Part shown: positions 52,361-61,580 of the stretch, one piece after another
Layout of the letters: each line of letters starts with the position of its first letter
Position numbering within the stretch: position 1 is the first letter of the stretch
Assembly: GCA_963921355.3 (NCBI GenBank)
Contig: OZ001190.1
Coordinates: 1,116,001-1,180,000, forward strand
DNA: 64,000 nt
DNA from: CAWUEZ02 sp963921355
Lineage (GTDB): Bacteria; Pseudomonadota; Alphaproteobacteria; Thalassobaculales; Thalassobaculaceae
Reading direction: 5' to 3'
The notes under the pieces: model-generated
Seen by the model: the letters and a program-made list of their open reading frames with translations, nothing else
Databases searched by the model: none
What the model was told of the DNA's origin: nothing
Translations under genes and position numbers: made by a program

Positions 52361-54802
52361 CTAGACGTCCAGGTTGGCGACCTTCAGGGCGTTGGTCTGG
52401 ATGAACTCGCGGCGCGGTTCGACCACGTCGCCCATCAGCGTCGAGAACACCTCCTGGGCCTCGTCGGCATGGGCGACCTTGACCTGCAGCATGGTCCGAC
52501 GGTCGGGATCGAGCGTGGTCTCCCAGAGCTGTTCCGGGTTCATCTCGCCGAGACCCTTGTAGCGGTTGATGGTCAGACCCTTGCGGCCGACCTCGAAGAT
52601 CGCCTCGATCAGCGCCACGGGCCCGCGGATCGGGCGCGGCCCGTCCTTGTGCTCCAGCGTCGCCGGCCGGGCGAACAGGTCCTGCAGTTCGGCCGCCCGC
52701 TCGTCCAGGGCGCGGGCTTCGGCGGTGCGCAGCAGCGGTCCGTCGATCTGATAGCGCTCGGTCACCCCGCGCAGAGTGCGTTCGATCTCGATCGCCGGCC
52801 CGGTCGGGGTCTGTTCCTCGAACCGGCCCGACCAGCCACGCTCATGCTCTTCCGACAGGGCGTCGAGACGCTGGGCGAGATAGCGGGCGGCTTCGCCCGC
52901 GGCATCGGGATCACCCAGCAGGGCGGGGTTCAGCAGCCCGGCGACCGCCGCCTGCTCGGTCACGACCGGGCCTCCGAGCCGTCGGACCAGGGGCTCGACC
53001 AGCTGTCGGGCCTGGCGGGCGAGCTCGCCCTGATGGGCCAGGTCCGCGCCAGCGATTTGGGTCCCGGACGCCAGGGTGAGAACACCGCCTTTGGTGCCTT
53101 CTTCGATCAGAAAGCGTTCCAGCGCCCGATCGTCCTTGAGATAGGTCTCCTCGTTGCCGCGTTTCACACGGTAGAGGGGCGGCTGGGCGATGTAGAGGTA
53201 GCCGCGCTCGACCAGCTCCGGCATCTGCCGGAAGAAGAAGGTCAGCAGCAGGGTGCGGATGTGGGAGCCGTCGACATCGGCGTCCGTCATGATGATGATC
53301 CGGTGGTAGCGGATCTTCTCGATGGAGAATTCCTCCGGTCCGATGCCGGTCCCGAGTGCGGCGATCAGGGTGCCGATCTCCTGGCTCGAGAGCATCTTGT
53401 CGAACCGGGCCCGCTCGACGTTCAGGATCTTGCCGCGCAACGGCAGGATCGCCTGGGTCCGCCGGTCCCGGCCCTGCTTGGCCGAGCCGCCGGCGCTGTC
53501 ACCCTCGACCAGGAACAGTTCGGCCTTGGACGGGTCGCGCTCCTGGCAGTCGGCCAGCTTGCCGGGCAGGTTGGCGATGTCCAGCGCGCCCTTGCGCCGG
53601 GTCAGCTCGCGCGCCTTGCGGGCGGCCTCGCGGGCGGCGGCGGCTTCGAACGCCTTGGTGACGACTCGTTTGGCGTCGGCCGGGTGCTCCTCGAACCACT
53701 GTTCCAGGCGTTCGCCGACGATGTTCTCGACCACCGGCTTGACTTCGGAGGACACCAGTTTGTCCTTGGTCTGGGACGAGAACTTCGGATCGGGCACCTT
53801 GACCGAGAGCACGCAGGTCAGTCCCTCACGGGCGTCGTCGCCGGACAGCTGGACCTTCTCCTTCTTGGAGATCCCTGACTGAGCCGCATAGCCGTTGACC
53901 TGACGGGTCAGGGCCGCCCGGAACCCGGCCAGATGGGTACCGCCGTCACGCTGCGGAATGTTGTTGGTGAAGCACAGCATGGTCTCGTGGAACGAGTCGG
54001 TCCATTCCATCGCCAGCTCCACCACCACGCCGTCGCGTTCGCCGGTCATCGAGATGGTCGGGTGCAGGGCGGTGCGGGCCCGGTCGAGATACTCGGCGAA
54101 GGCGACCAGGCCGCCTTCGTAGTGCAGGTCGGTCTGCAGCGGGTCCCCGTGGCGCTCGTCGGAGATGATGATCCGCACGCCGGAATTCAGGAACGCGAGT
54201 TCGCGCAGCCGATGCTCCAGGGTCGCGAAGTCGAACTCCATCATGGTGAAGGTCTCTTTCGACGGCTTGAAGGTGACCTGGGTGCCGGTCCGGTCGGCGG
54301 CCTCGCCGACCACGGCAAGATCGGCATCAGGCTCGCCATGCTGAAAGCGCATGGCGTGCTCCTGGCCGTCGCGCCAGATCCGCAGCTCCAGCCATTCCGA
54401 CAGCGCGTTCACGACCGACACGCCGACCCCGTGCAGGCCCCCGGACACCTTGTAGGAGTTCTGGTCGAACTTACCGCCGGCGTGCAGCTGGGTCATGATG
54501 ACCTGGGCCGCCGAGACCCCCTCTTCGGCATGCATGTCGACCGGAATGCCCCGGCCGTTGTCCTCGACGGTGACCGAGCCGTCGCCGTTCAGGGTGACGC
54601 GGACCGCGTCGCAGTACCCGGCCAGCGCTTCGTCGACCGCGTTGTCGACGACTTCGTAGACCATGTGATGCAGACCCGATCCGTCATCGGTGTCGCCGAT
54701 GTACATACCGGGGCGTTTGCGCACCGCGTCGAGGCCCCGCAGGACCTTGATCGATTCGGCGTCGTAGCTGTTTTCGGATTCGGGAAGGGAGTCGTCAGCC
54801 AT
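52361..54802 (-). CDS. gyrB: DNA gyrase subunit B
   Basis: GyrB provides the ATPase and metal-binding part of gyrase. The 813-residue protein has the GHKL ATPase (RPGMYIGDTDDG, GGLHGVGVSVVNALS), transducer, TOPRIM (VEGDSAGGSAKQGRDR, DADVDGSHIRTLLLTF) and C-terminal GyrA-binding region (NRYKGLGEMNPEQLWETT). It ends KVANLDV, as in many alphaproteobacterial homologues. It lies 4 nt after recF in a dnaA-dnaN-recF-gyrB order. Confidence 0.98.
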   Translation of the reverse strand: MADDSLPESENSYDAESIKVLRGLDAVRKRPGMYIGDTDDGSGLHHMVYEVVDNAVDEALAGYCDAVRVTLNGDGSVTVEDNGRGIPVDMHAEEGVSAAQVIMTQLHAGGKFDQNSYKVSGGLHGVGVSVVNALSEWLELRIWRDGQEHAMRFQHGEPDADLAVVGEAADRTGTQVTFKPSKETFTMMEFDFATLEHRLRELAFLNSGVRIIISDERHGDPLQTDLHYEGGLVAFAEYLDRARTALHPTISMTGERDGVVVELAMEWTDSFHETMLCFTNNIPQRDGGTHLAGFRAALTRQVNGYAAQSGISKKEKVQLSGDDAREGLTCVLSVKVPDPKFSSQTKDKLVSSEVKPVVENIVGERLEQWFEEHPADAKRVVTKAFEAAAAREAARKARELTRRKGALDIANLPGKLADCQERDPSKAELFLVEGDSAGGSAKQGRDRRTQAILPLRGKILNVERARFDKMLSSQEIGTLIAALGTGIGPEEFSIEKIRYHRIIIMTDADVDGSHIRTLLLTFFFRQMPELVERGYLYIAQPPLYRVKRGNEETYLKDDRALERFLIEEGTKGGVLTLASGTQIAGADLAHQGELARQARQLVEPLVRRLGGPVVTEQAAVAGLLNPALLGDPDAAGEAARYLAQRLDALSEEHERGWSGRFEEQTPTGPAIEIERTLRGVTERYQIDGPLLRTAEARALDERAAELQDLFARPATLEHKDGPRPIRGPVALIEAIFEVGRKGLTINRYKGLGEMNPEQLWETTLDPDRRTMLQVKVAHADEAQEVFSTLMGDVVEPRREFIQTNALKVANLDV

Positions 54803-54806
54803 GACG

Positions 54807-56018
54807 TCAGGCTCCGGGGACGGGAGTCGGGGGGGTGTCCGCCGAACGGATCTGTCCGTCGGCGACGTCGACGATGCGGGCGTGATCGGCGATCGGGGCG
54901 AAGGTCGAGCGGTCGGTCCCGGTCATCCAGGCCTGGCCGCCGAGGTCCAGCACGGACTGGAACAGGGCGCTGCGCCGCGTGTCGTCGAGATGGGCGGCCA
55001 CTTCGTCGAGCAGCAGGATGGGTGCGGCACCTTCGTCGATGGCCTGCAGGCGGGCATGGGCCAGAACAATACCGACCAGCAGGGCCTTCTGCTCTCCTGT
55101 CGAGCACCGCGCGGCCGGCATCGCTTTGGCGATGTGGGTGACCGCGAGGTCGGTCCGGTGCGGGCCTTCACCATCCTCGCCGCCGCTGCGGGCCTGTGCC
55201 AGGGATTGGCGGACCCGGTCCTCGGCCTCCAGCGCCGGCATCGACGAAAGCCAGCGGTCGACCGCCCCCTCCAACGCCAGTTCGGCGGCAGGGAATGGCG
55301 GCAGCGTGGCCGCGCACAGCCGGTTCAGCCGGGCGACCAGAGAGGCGCGGGCCGCGGCGATGGCAATGCCCGTGGTCGCCAGCCGATCCTCGAGCGCGGC
55401 GTACCAGGCATCCTCGCGCCGCCCGTCGCGGATCAGCCGGTTGCGCTCGCGCCAAGCATGATCATAGGCGCTGACCCGGCCGGCGTGTTCACTGTCGAAA
55501 GCGTAGACCAGTCGATCCAGGAACCGCCGGCGTCCGGAGGCGGACTCGGTGAACAGCCGGTCCATGGCCGGGGTCAGCCAGGAAACGGTCACGTGATCGC
55601 CCAGCGCCCCCTGGCTGCGCGCCGGAGCCCCATCAATGCGGACCACGCGCCGCTCACCCTCGGACTCCGGTTCGCGGCCGGTGCCGATCTGCACCGGGCC
55701 CTGCTTGCCGTCGAGGGTCGCGGCGATCGCCCAGCAACCGGAGTCTTCCAGCCGGTCGATCTCCGACAGCCGGGCGCGCCGCAGCCCGCGGCCGGGGGCC
55801 AGGAACGAAATCGCTTCCAGCAGGTTGGTCTTGCCGGCGCCGTTCGCCCCCGTCAGCACCACGGCAGCATCCCCGGCTTCCAGAGTGGTCGCGCCGTAGT
55901 TTCGAAACCGGGTCAGCGACAGGCGGGCGATCGTCAGGCTTTTCGGACCGGCCGCGACGCTGGTGCGCCCGGCTGGTTCCGGGGGGAGGGGGTGGGTAAC
56001 GGTCACGCGCGTCGTCAC
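54807..56018 (-). CDS. recF: DNA replication and repair protein RecF
   Basis: RecF loads RecA at single-strand gaps with RecO and RecR. The 403-residue ABC-type ATPase has Walker A GANGAGKTN (about residue 56), the family motif FRNYGATTLEAGD just before it, and Walker B LLLDEVAAHLDD near residue 345 with signature STGEQKALLV before it. Its start overlaps the dnaN stop by 4 nt, so expression is coupled. Confidence 0.97.
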   Translation of the reverse strand: MTTRVTVTHPLPPEPAGRTSVAAGPKSLTIARLSLTRFRNYGATTLEAGDAAVVLTGANGAGKTNLLEAISFLAPGRGLRRARLSEIDRLEDSGCWAIAATLDGKQGPVQIGTGREPESEGERRVVRIDGAPARSQGALGDHVTVSWLTPAMDRLFTESASGRRRFLDRLVYAFDSEHAGRVSAYDHAWRERNRLIRDGRREDAWYAALEDRLATTGIAIAAARASLVARLNRLCAATLPPFPAAELALEGAVDRWLSSMPALEAEDRVRQSLAQARSGGEDGEGPHRTDLAVTHIAKAMPAARCSTGEQKALLVGIVLAHARLQAIDEGAAPILLLDEVAAHLDDTRRSALFQSVLDLGGQAWMTGTDRSTFAPIADHARIVDVADGQIRSADTPPTPVPGA

Positions 56019-57136
56019 ACCCGCATCGGCATCAACACGTAGAGCGCCCCATCATCCGCCTCGTCGGTGATGATGGTCGGCGACGCCGCATCGGCCATGC
56101 GGAACACGGCTTTGCCCGAGTCGTCGATCTGGTCGGCGATGTCGAGGACGTAGCGTGAGTTGAAGCCGATCTCCATCGACGTGCTGGCGTACTCCACATC
56201 GACTTCCTCGGTCGCCTGGGCATTGTCCGGACTGTTGGCCGACAGGGTCAGCGCGCCGTTGCCGAGCGCCAGCTTTACGGAGCGGGATTTCTCGGTCGAG
56301 ATCGTGGCGACCCGGTCGACCGCCTTCTTGAAGACCCCGCACTCAACCCGCATGACCTTGTCATTGCCGTCGGGGATCACCCGCTCGTAGTCCGGGAAGG
56401 TCCCGTCGATCAGCTTCGTGGTCAGCACCGTGTCGGCAAAGGCGAAGCGCAGCTTGTTCTCGCTCAGGCCCACTTCCACATCGCCGTCGGTTTCGTCGAT
56501 CAGCTTGCGGATCTCGGTGACCGCCTTGCGCGGGACGATGACGGACGGCATGCCGCCCGCCCCTTCCGGCAACGGCATCTGCACGCGCGCCAGCCGGTGG
56601 CCGTCGGTTGCCACCGCCCGCAGCACCGAAACCCCGTTGGCCTGGGTTTCGTGCAGGAAGATGCCGTTCAGGTAGTAGCGGGTCTCTTCGGTCGAGATCG
56701 CGAACCGGGTGCGGTCGATCAGGGTCTTCGCATCGGCCGCCGACAGCAGGAAGTTGGTCGACAACTCGTCACCCGACAGCGCCGGAAACTCCTCGACCGG
56801 CAGGGTCGGCAGCGAGAAATTCGAGCGGCTGGCCCGGATCGCCATCCGCGCCCCATCACCGGCGACGGCGAGTTCGACCTCGGCGCCATCCGGCAGCTTG
56901 CGGACGATCTCGTAGAGCGTGTGGGCCGGCACGGTTGCCGCCCCGGCCTGGTCGACGGTGCAGGCCACTTTCTCGACAACGTCCATGTCCATGTCGGTCG
57001 CGGTCAGGGCGATCGACCCGTCCGCTGCCCGGATCAGGACGTTGGCAAGGATCGGAATGGTGTTCCGACGCTCGACGACGCTTTGGACATGGGCCAGCGG
57101 CTTGAGAAGTGCCGCCCGGTCGATGGTGATCTTCAT
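56015..57136 (-). CDS. dnaN: DNA polymerase III sliding clamp (beta)
   Basis: The 373-residue beta clamp has three repeated clamp domains. Landmarks are MKITIDRAALLKPLAHVQSV, NTIPILANVLI, then ATDGHRLARVQMPLPEG, and it ends ALYVLMPMRV, the exact family terminus. ATG 57136 is the only start consistent with the family. It lies 239 bp after dnaA and overlaps recF by 4 nt. Confidence 0.98.
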   Translation of the reverse strand: MKITIDRAALLKPLAHVQSVVERRNTIPILANVLIRAADGSIALTATDMDMDVVEKVACTVDQAGAATVPAHTLYEIVRKLPDGAEVELAVAGDGARMAIRASRSNFSLPTLPVEEFPALSGDELSTNFLLSAADAKTLIDRTRFAISTEETRYYLNGIFLHETQANGVSVLRAVATDGHRLARVQMPLPEGAGGMPSVIVPRKAVTEIRKLIDETDGDVEVGLSENKLRFAFADTVLTTKLIDGTFPDYERVIPDGNDKVMRVECGVFKKAVDRVATISTEKSRSVKLALGNGALTLSANSPDNAQATEEVDVEYASTSMEIGFNSRYVLDIADQIDDSGKAVFRMADAASPTIITDEADDGALYVLMPMRV

Positions 57137-57375
57137 GGTCTCGCTCGGCCTGGATTGATGCCTCTGGAACCGGTCACGGGGGGATCGGGAGGTCCGATCC
57201 GGGTGTCCGCTGGCCGTTCCCATCGGACAACACCGCCGCCCCTGGGGGCGGCGGCCTCCGATCCCCGCATTCCGGCGAATCGAAAGTCTGCCTTTATACC
57301 ATGAAAGGCTTGTGCCGTAGGGGTTTTTTGGTGGCCGGAACGGCCATGGAAGAGCCCTGTCGGCGCGGCCGCCGA
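57137..57375 (-). promoter_or_regulatory. dnaA-dnaN gap with hairpin and putative dnaN -10
   Basis: On the minus strand this 239-bp gap ends dnaA and opens dnaN. A strong GC hairpin at 57233-57254 (CCGCCGCCCC/GGGGCGGCGG) lies about 97 nt upstream of dnaN, and a TATAAA (57293-57298) may be a -10 element. The hairpin lacks a T-run, so it may be an mRNA-end or attenuation structure rather than a clean terminator. Confidence 0.4.
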
Positions 57376-58869
57376 TCAGGACTCCAGCATGCGTCGAAGC
57401 AGGTCGACATCGGCATCGAAATGCCGGTCCGTCGACCGCAGTTCATCAACCTTTTTCACCGCATGCATGACCGTGGTGTGGTCGCGACCACCGAACTTGC
57501 GCCCGATCTCCGGCAGCGAGCGCTGAGTGAGCTGCTTGGAGAGGTACATCGCAACCTGGCGCGGCCGGGCGATCGCTCGCGACCGACGCGCCGAGTACAT
57601 GTCCGAGATCCGGATGTTGTAGTGGGTCGCGACCTGGCGCTGGATTTCCTCGATTGTCACCCGGCGGTCATTGGCCCGCAGCAGATCCTGCAGGACGTCC
57701 TGGACCATTTCCAGGGTGATCGCGCGCCCGACCAGGGTCGAATGGGCCATGATCCGGTTCATCGCCCCTTCCAGTTCCCGAACGTTGGAACTGATCTTGT
57801 GGGCCAGGAACTCCAGCACCTTCGGCGGGATCTCCGCCGCCATGCGTTCGGCCTTCGACTGCAGAATGCCGAGGCGCAGTTCGTAGTCGGTCGGATGGAT
57901 GTCGGCGACCAGACCCCAGCCGAGCCGCGAGCGCAACCGCTCCTCGAGGCCGTCGAGATTGGTCGGGCTCTTGTCGGCGGAGATCACGACCTGACGGTTG
58001 TTGTCCACCAGCGCGTTGAAGGTGTGGAAGAACTCCTCCTGGGTGCTGTCCTTGCCGCTGATGAACTGAACGTCGTCGATCATCAGCACGTCGACCGACC
58101 GGAACAGGTCCTTGAAGGCGACGGTGTCGCGGAACCGGAGCGCCCGGATGAACTGGTACATGAACTTTTCGGCCGACAGGTAGAGCACCTTGCGCTGCGG
58201 ATGGCGCTGGCGGATGTCCCAGGCAATGGCGTGCATCAGGTGGGTCTTGCCGAGGCCGACCCCGCCGTACAGGAACAGCGGATTGAACGGAACCGTCTCG
58301 CTTTCGGCGACCCGGCGGGCCGCCGCGAAGGCGAGTTCGTTGGGCTTGCCGGTGACGAAATTGTCGAAGGTGAAGCGGGCGTCCAGCGGCGCGGAAATCG
58401 CCGCGATGTCGTTCGCCAGTTCGGTCGGCGCCAGCTCGGTCGGTGCGGCGTCCGCGCCGTCGCCGTGCGGTCGACCGGTCAGGATCGCCGGGCCGCTTTT
58501 CGAGGCCACGTCGAGGCCATCTGTCGACGTCATGTCACCCGTCCGTTCGGTCTTCCCATCGGAAGCCAAGTGGGTCCCGTCCCGTGCCTCGCCGGTCGAC
58601 GGCGATGCCGCCACCAGAACATCAACGGTCGAGATTCTGGCATCCTCGCCCTGCCAGAGCCCCCGCAACCGATCACCGTACTGGGTGACGACGCGATCGC
58701 GCTCGAAACGGGACGGCATGGCCAGGACCACGACGTCGCCCTCCCGGCGCGCCAGCACCAGAGACCGGAGCCAGCCACGATAGGCGGTCTCGCCGCATTC
58801 CGCGCGCAACCGGCCTTTCACCCGGGCCCATTGCGCCGCCAGCGCATCGCGTGTGCCTGCCTCAGCCAT
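57376..58869 (-). CDS. dnaA: Chromosomal replication initiator DnaA
   Basis: DnaA melts the origin and recruits the helicase. The 497-residue protein has domain I (AAQWARVKGRLRAECG, about 11-80), a variable linker (about 85-160), the AAA+ domain with P-loop GGVGLGKTH (202-210), and domain IV ending HTTVMHAVKKVDEL, the helix-turn-helix that reads DnaA boxes. ATG 58869 has GGAGGTC upstream; a start 22 codons earlier is less likely. The linker contains a direct repeat APTELAPTELA. It begins a dnaA-dnaN-recF-gyrB run on the minus strand. Confidence 0.98.
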   Translation of the reverse strand: MAEAGTRDALAAQWARVKGRLRAECGETAYRGWLRSLVLARREGDVVVLAMPSRFERDRVVTQYGDRLRGLWQGEDARISTVDVLVAASPSTGEARDGTHLASDGKTERTGDMTSTDGLDVASKSGPAILTGRPHGDGADAAPTELAPTELANDIAAISAPLDARFTFDNFVTGKPNELAFAAARRVAESETVPFNPLFLYGGVGLGKTHLMHAIAWDIRQRHPQRKVLYLSAEKFMYQFIRALRFRDTVAFKDLFRSVDVLMIDDVQFISGKDSTQEEFFHTFNALVDNNRQVVISADKSPTNLDGLEERLRSRLGWGLVADIHPTDYELRLGILQSKAERMAAEIPPKVLEFLAHKISSNVRELEGAMNRIMAHSTLVGRAITLEMVQDVLQDLLRANDRRVTIEEIQRQVATHYNIRISDMYSARRSRAIARPRQVAMYLSKQLTQRSLPEIGRKFGGRDHTTVMHAVKKVDELRSTDRHFDADVDLLRRMLES

Positions 58870-59866
58870 GGACGACCTCCAGACCCGGTCGCGTCCGGCT
58901 GCGTCCTTTAAACCAGTGAACGGAGCCGCTGACACCCTGTGCGCCCCGTTCGGTCAGACTTGTTTCCCCCGATTGGCTCCCCAAGCCGATCCGTGTCACC
59001 GTTGTGGTCCCTCGTTTTTTTCCGAACGCCGGCCGCAATGCCGACGATTCGACACTTCACGTGACTGACGGTACGCCCCCGCGTCGCCGCCTGTATCGGG
59101 TTCTTTCGAAGACAAAAGGCCCCCGTCAGGACAAAACGTCGCCCTGCCCGACCGTTTCAAAGTGCTAGAAAAGTAAAACTAGCAATTCTCGCGGTGTAAG
59201 TTCGTCCATCGAAAGAAAGCACGCCAACGGAGTGACGAATTACTTGTCATATTCAACCTTTATGCTTTGCAACTCGTCAGTCGGCGCTGAGACGCGTAAG
59301 GTACTCGCGGTCCCGATTCGGTGCAACCGAGTCGAACACTCTATGACAAATTTTTTTCGACATATCGTGCACGTGCTGCAGTTGACTCCAGAAGAGTCGC
59401 TCGGATTCAACCCGTTGTGGCGGGTTCCTAACCCCATCTTTCGGATCAATCCGCAACCCCTTCATGGAAAGGATTCGCCGAGACGATTCAGCGCGGTAGG
59501 GGCTGAAACAAATCACCTATAGGCTTATTTTTGCTGTGGGTATTGAGCGGCGCGCGGGCCAGAGATCGGGTGATCGGGCCTCCGAACGGCCTCGCGAACG
59601 GTCCTTCAACCCCGCCATCGGCGACCGGTGAAATCCCATCGCGACCCGGCAACGGGGTCGTGCTGGCAGGCCCCGTACAGGGCGGAGAAGTGCAGAGAAA
59701 CGCGGGGTGTGGCGGCCCGTCACGACAGGAACCGGCCGCGATGGACTTCAATGCTTGCATTACTTGAATGCCAGACCTCCGGCGTCTTGCCGGGTCTCCG
59801 GTCGGCCGCGTCTGTTCTGCTCGCGGGCCCGGCAAGGGCCCAGGGCAAGGGCGTCGGCCCCCGCAG
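58870..59866. other. Long dnaA-rpsT intergenic region, AT-rich core, candidate origin region
   Basis: The gap contains no supported gene. Positions about 59160-59540 are unusually AT-rich (near 42% G+C over 59161-59280 by count, against much higher around it). The region includes an inverted repeat TGCTAG/CTAGCA (59163-59168/59179-59184) around an A-rich 10-mer. DnaA-box-like nonamers are weak: TTTTCGACA (59354-59362) and, on the other strand, 59535-59543, each matching seven of nine consensus bases. No strong TTATNCACA site, GATC cluster or CtrA site was found. The dnaA promoter must also lie here. Confidence 0.5.
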
Positions 59867-59946
59867 ACGGGCAACAGAGCAGACGGGCAACAGAACAGGC
59901 GGACAACAGAACAGGCGGACAACAGAACAGGCGGACAACAAAAAAG
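59867..59946. repeat. Five tandem copies of a 16-bp repeat near rpsT
   Basis: Units at 59867-59882, 59883-59898, 59899-59914, 59915-59930 and 59931-59946 follow the pattern GCGGACAACAGAACAG, with the first two reading ACGGGCAACAGARCAG and the last partly degenerated into an A-run. Copies three and four are identical. The period is not a multiple of three, arguing against coding. It lies immediately beyond the rpsT terminator and could be an iteron-like array or a simple slippage repeat. Confidence 0.85.
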
Positions 59947-59966
59947 GCCGCTGGAAGCCGGCGGCC
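59940..59966 (-). terminator. Intrinsic terminator of rpsT
   Basis: On the minus strand, GGCCGC pairs with GCGGCC (arms 59961-59966 and 59946-59951), with two further inner pairs, followed directly by six T's (59940-59945). It starts 28 nt after the rpsT stop. This is the clearest Rho-independent terminator of the window; the last 16-bp repeat copy provides the T-run. Confidence 0.85.
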
Positions 59967-59994
59967 CTATCGGATGCGCGGCAGCGCTGGGCGA

Positions 59995-60261
59995 TCAGGC
60001 GCTGAGCGCCTTGATGGCCTTGTTGAGCCGCGACAGCTTGCGGGCCGCGGTGTTGCCGTGCAGGACACCCTTCACCACCCCGCGCTGCATTTCCGGCTGT
60101 GCGGCCAGGAAAGCGGCCTGGGCGGCATCCTTGTCGCCGCTGCCGATGGCCTTCTCGACCCGCTTCACGAAGGTCCGGATCCGCGAGATGCGCGCATGGT
60201 TGACCTCAGCGCGGCTGGCGTTGCGCCGGATGCGTTTCTTGGCTGAAGCGTGGTTGGCCAT
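59995..60261 (-). CDS. rpsT: 30S ribosomal protein S20
   Basis: S20 binds the bottom of the 30S body. The 88-residue protein is entirely basic and helical, beginning MANHASAKKRIRRN and ending RLNKAIKAL, as the family does. GAGAGA precedes ATG 60261; a start four codons earlier lacks support. Location beside dnaA and downstream of an enoyl-CoA hydratase gene is the common alphaproteobacterial order. Confidence 0.97.
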   Translation of the reverse strand: MANHASAKKRIRRNASRAEVNHARISRIRTFVKRVEKAIGSGDKDAAQAAFLAAQPEMQRGVVKGVLHGNTAARKLSRLNKAIKALSA

Positions 60262-60351
60262 CGTGTCTCTCAATTGGGTCGGCTTGTCCGAAGAAAGCGC
60301 GGATTATACTCCCGCCGCCCGGATGCGTCAACCGCTGCAATTGCGCAGGGT

Positions 60352-61128
60352 TCAGCGGTTGTTGAAGTTCGGTTGGCGCTTCTCGATGAAGGCCGCCATA
60401 CCCTCTTTCTGATCCTCGCTGGCGAAGGTCGCGTGGAACATGCGGCGCTCGAACCGGACCCCTTCGGCGAGCGTGGTCTCGTAGCTCCGGTTCACCGCTT
60501 CCTTGGCCATCATGACCGACGGCAGCGACAGATCGGCGATCTTCTCGGCCACCTTGACGACCTCTTCCATCAGATCCGCCGCCGGCACGACCCGGCTGAC
60601 CAGTCCGGACCGCTCGGCCTCGTCGGCGTCCATCATCCGGCCGGTCAGGATCATGTCCATCGCCTTCGATTTGCCGACGAACCGGGTCAGACGCTGGGTG
60701 CCACCGGCCCCGGGGATCACCCCGAGATTGATCTCGGGCTGGCCGAACTTCGCGTTGTCGGCCGCGATGATGAAGTCGCACATCATCGCCAGCTCGCAGC
60801 CGCCGCCGAGCGCATACCCTGCGACGGCGGCGATGACCGGCTTGCGAATCCGGGTCAGGGTTTCCCAGCTGCTGGTGATGAAGTCCTCGCTATAGACCTG
60901 AGTGAAGGTCTTGGATTGCATCTCCTTGATATCGGCGCCGGCGGCGAACGCCTTTTCGCTGCCGGTCACGATGATGCAGCCGACCTCGGCGTCGGCCTCG
61001 AACTCGCGCACGGCCTGGCCAAGCTCGGCCATCAGCTGGGCGGACAGGGCATTCAGCGCCTTCGGCCGGTTCAGGGTGACGATCGCGACCTTGCCGCGTT
61101 TTTCCACGAGGACGGTCTCGTAGGCCAT
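60352..61128 (-). CDS. Enoyl-CoA hydratase
   Basis: The 258-residue crotonase hydrates 2-enoyl-CoA in beta-oxidation. The oxyanion-hole segments are FAAGADIKEMQ and YALGGGCELAMMCD, and both catalytic glutamates are seen: one in GGGCELAMM and one in QPEINLGVIPGAGGTQRL. The length is standard. It sits between rpsT and mutM, a conserved but functionally unexplained neighbourhood. Confidence 0.94.
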   Translation of the reverse strand: MAYETVLVEKRGKVAIVTLNRPKALNALSAQLMAELGQAVREFEADAEVGCIIVTGSEKAFAAGADIKEMQSKTFTQVYSEDFITSSWETLTRIRKPVIAAVAGYALGGGCELAMMCDFIIAADNAKFGQPEINLGVIPGAGGTQRLTRFVGKSKAMDMILTGRMMDADEAERSGLVSRVVPAADLMEEVVKVAEKIADLSLPSVMMAKEAVNRSYETTLAEGVRFERRMFHATFASEDQKEGMAAFIEKRQPNFNNR

Positions 61129-61180
61129 AGTCAGTTCTCCTTGCCCTCGCCGCAGGTCCTGTCGGCAGCGGCGTTTGCGG

Positions 61181-61564
61181 TCATCGCGGCGTCAACTCGA
61201 AGCGGACCACCAGACCGTCCCCTTCGACAACCGCGTCCAAACTCAGTTCTTCCTCCGCCCGGATCCAGCGGCCCGGCGCGGTCTGTTCCCATCCCAGTTG
61301 CGGCAGCGTCGCGCCGTAGAACGTGCGCACCTCCGGCATGCTGACGCCGCCTTCGGCGAAGGCGACGACGATCCGGCCGGCCAGCGCCTCGAACGTCACG
61401 CTGGCCTCCGGGGCGTTCACCAGCCCCGGCATCAGCGGCAGATCCTCGATGCCGCTGACAAAACTGTCGTCGCCGCGCGCCGCCCCGGTGCCGGCTGCCC
61501 CGGCCAGGACGACCGCCAGAACGGTCACGGCCATCGCCAGCCAGCGTCGCGTCGGGATTTTCAT
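61181..61564 (-). CDS. Small exported protein of unknown function
   Basis: The 127-residue product starts with a signal peptide (MKIPTRRWLAMAVTVLAVVL, cleavage near residue 31). The mature part contains LPLMPGLVNAPEASVTFEA and GVSMPEVRTFYGATLPQLGW, then RWIRAEEELSLDAV. This layout matches a recurrent hypothetical lipoprotein-like or periplasmic protein seen beside mutM in related genomes (from memory). No catalytic motif is visible. ATG 61564 lies 16 nt after the mutM stop, so they may be co-transcribed. Confidence 0.75.
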   Translation of the reverse strand: MKIPTRRWLAMAVTVLAVVLAGAAGTGAARGDDSFVSGIEDLPLMPGLVNAPEASVTFEALAGRIVVAFAEGGVSMPEVRTFYGATLPQLGWEQTAPGRWIRAEEELSLDAVVEGDGLVVRFELTPR

Positions 61565-61580
61565 GGCGCGGGCTTCTACC

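Noticed and set aside
59232..59522. Possible 96-residue gene in the dnaA-rpsT gap
   Set aside because: GTG/TTG-like start, no ribosome-binding site, Cys/Ser/Phe-rich product with no recognisable features; it reflects the AT-rich core.
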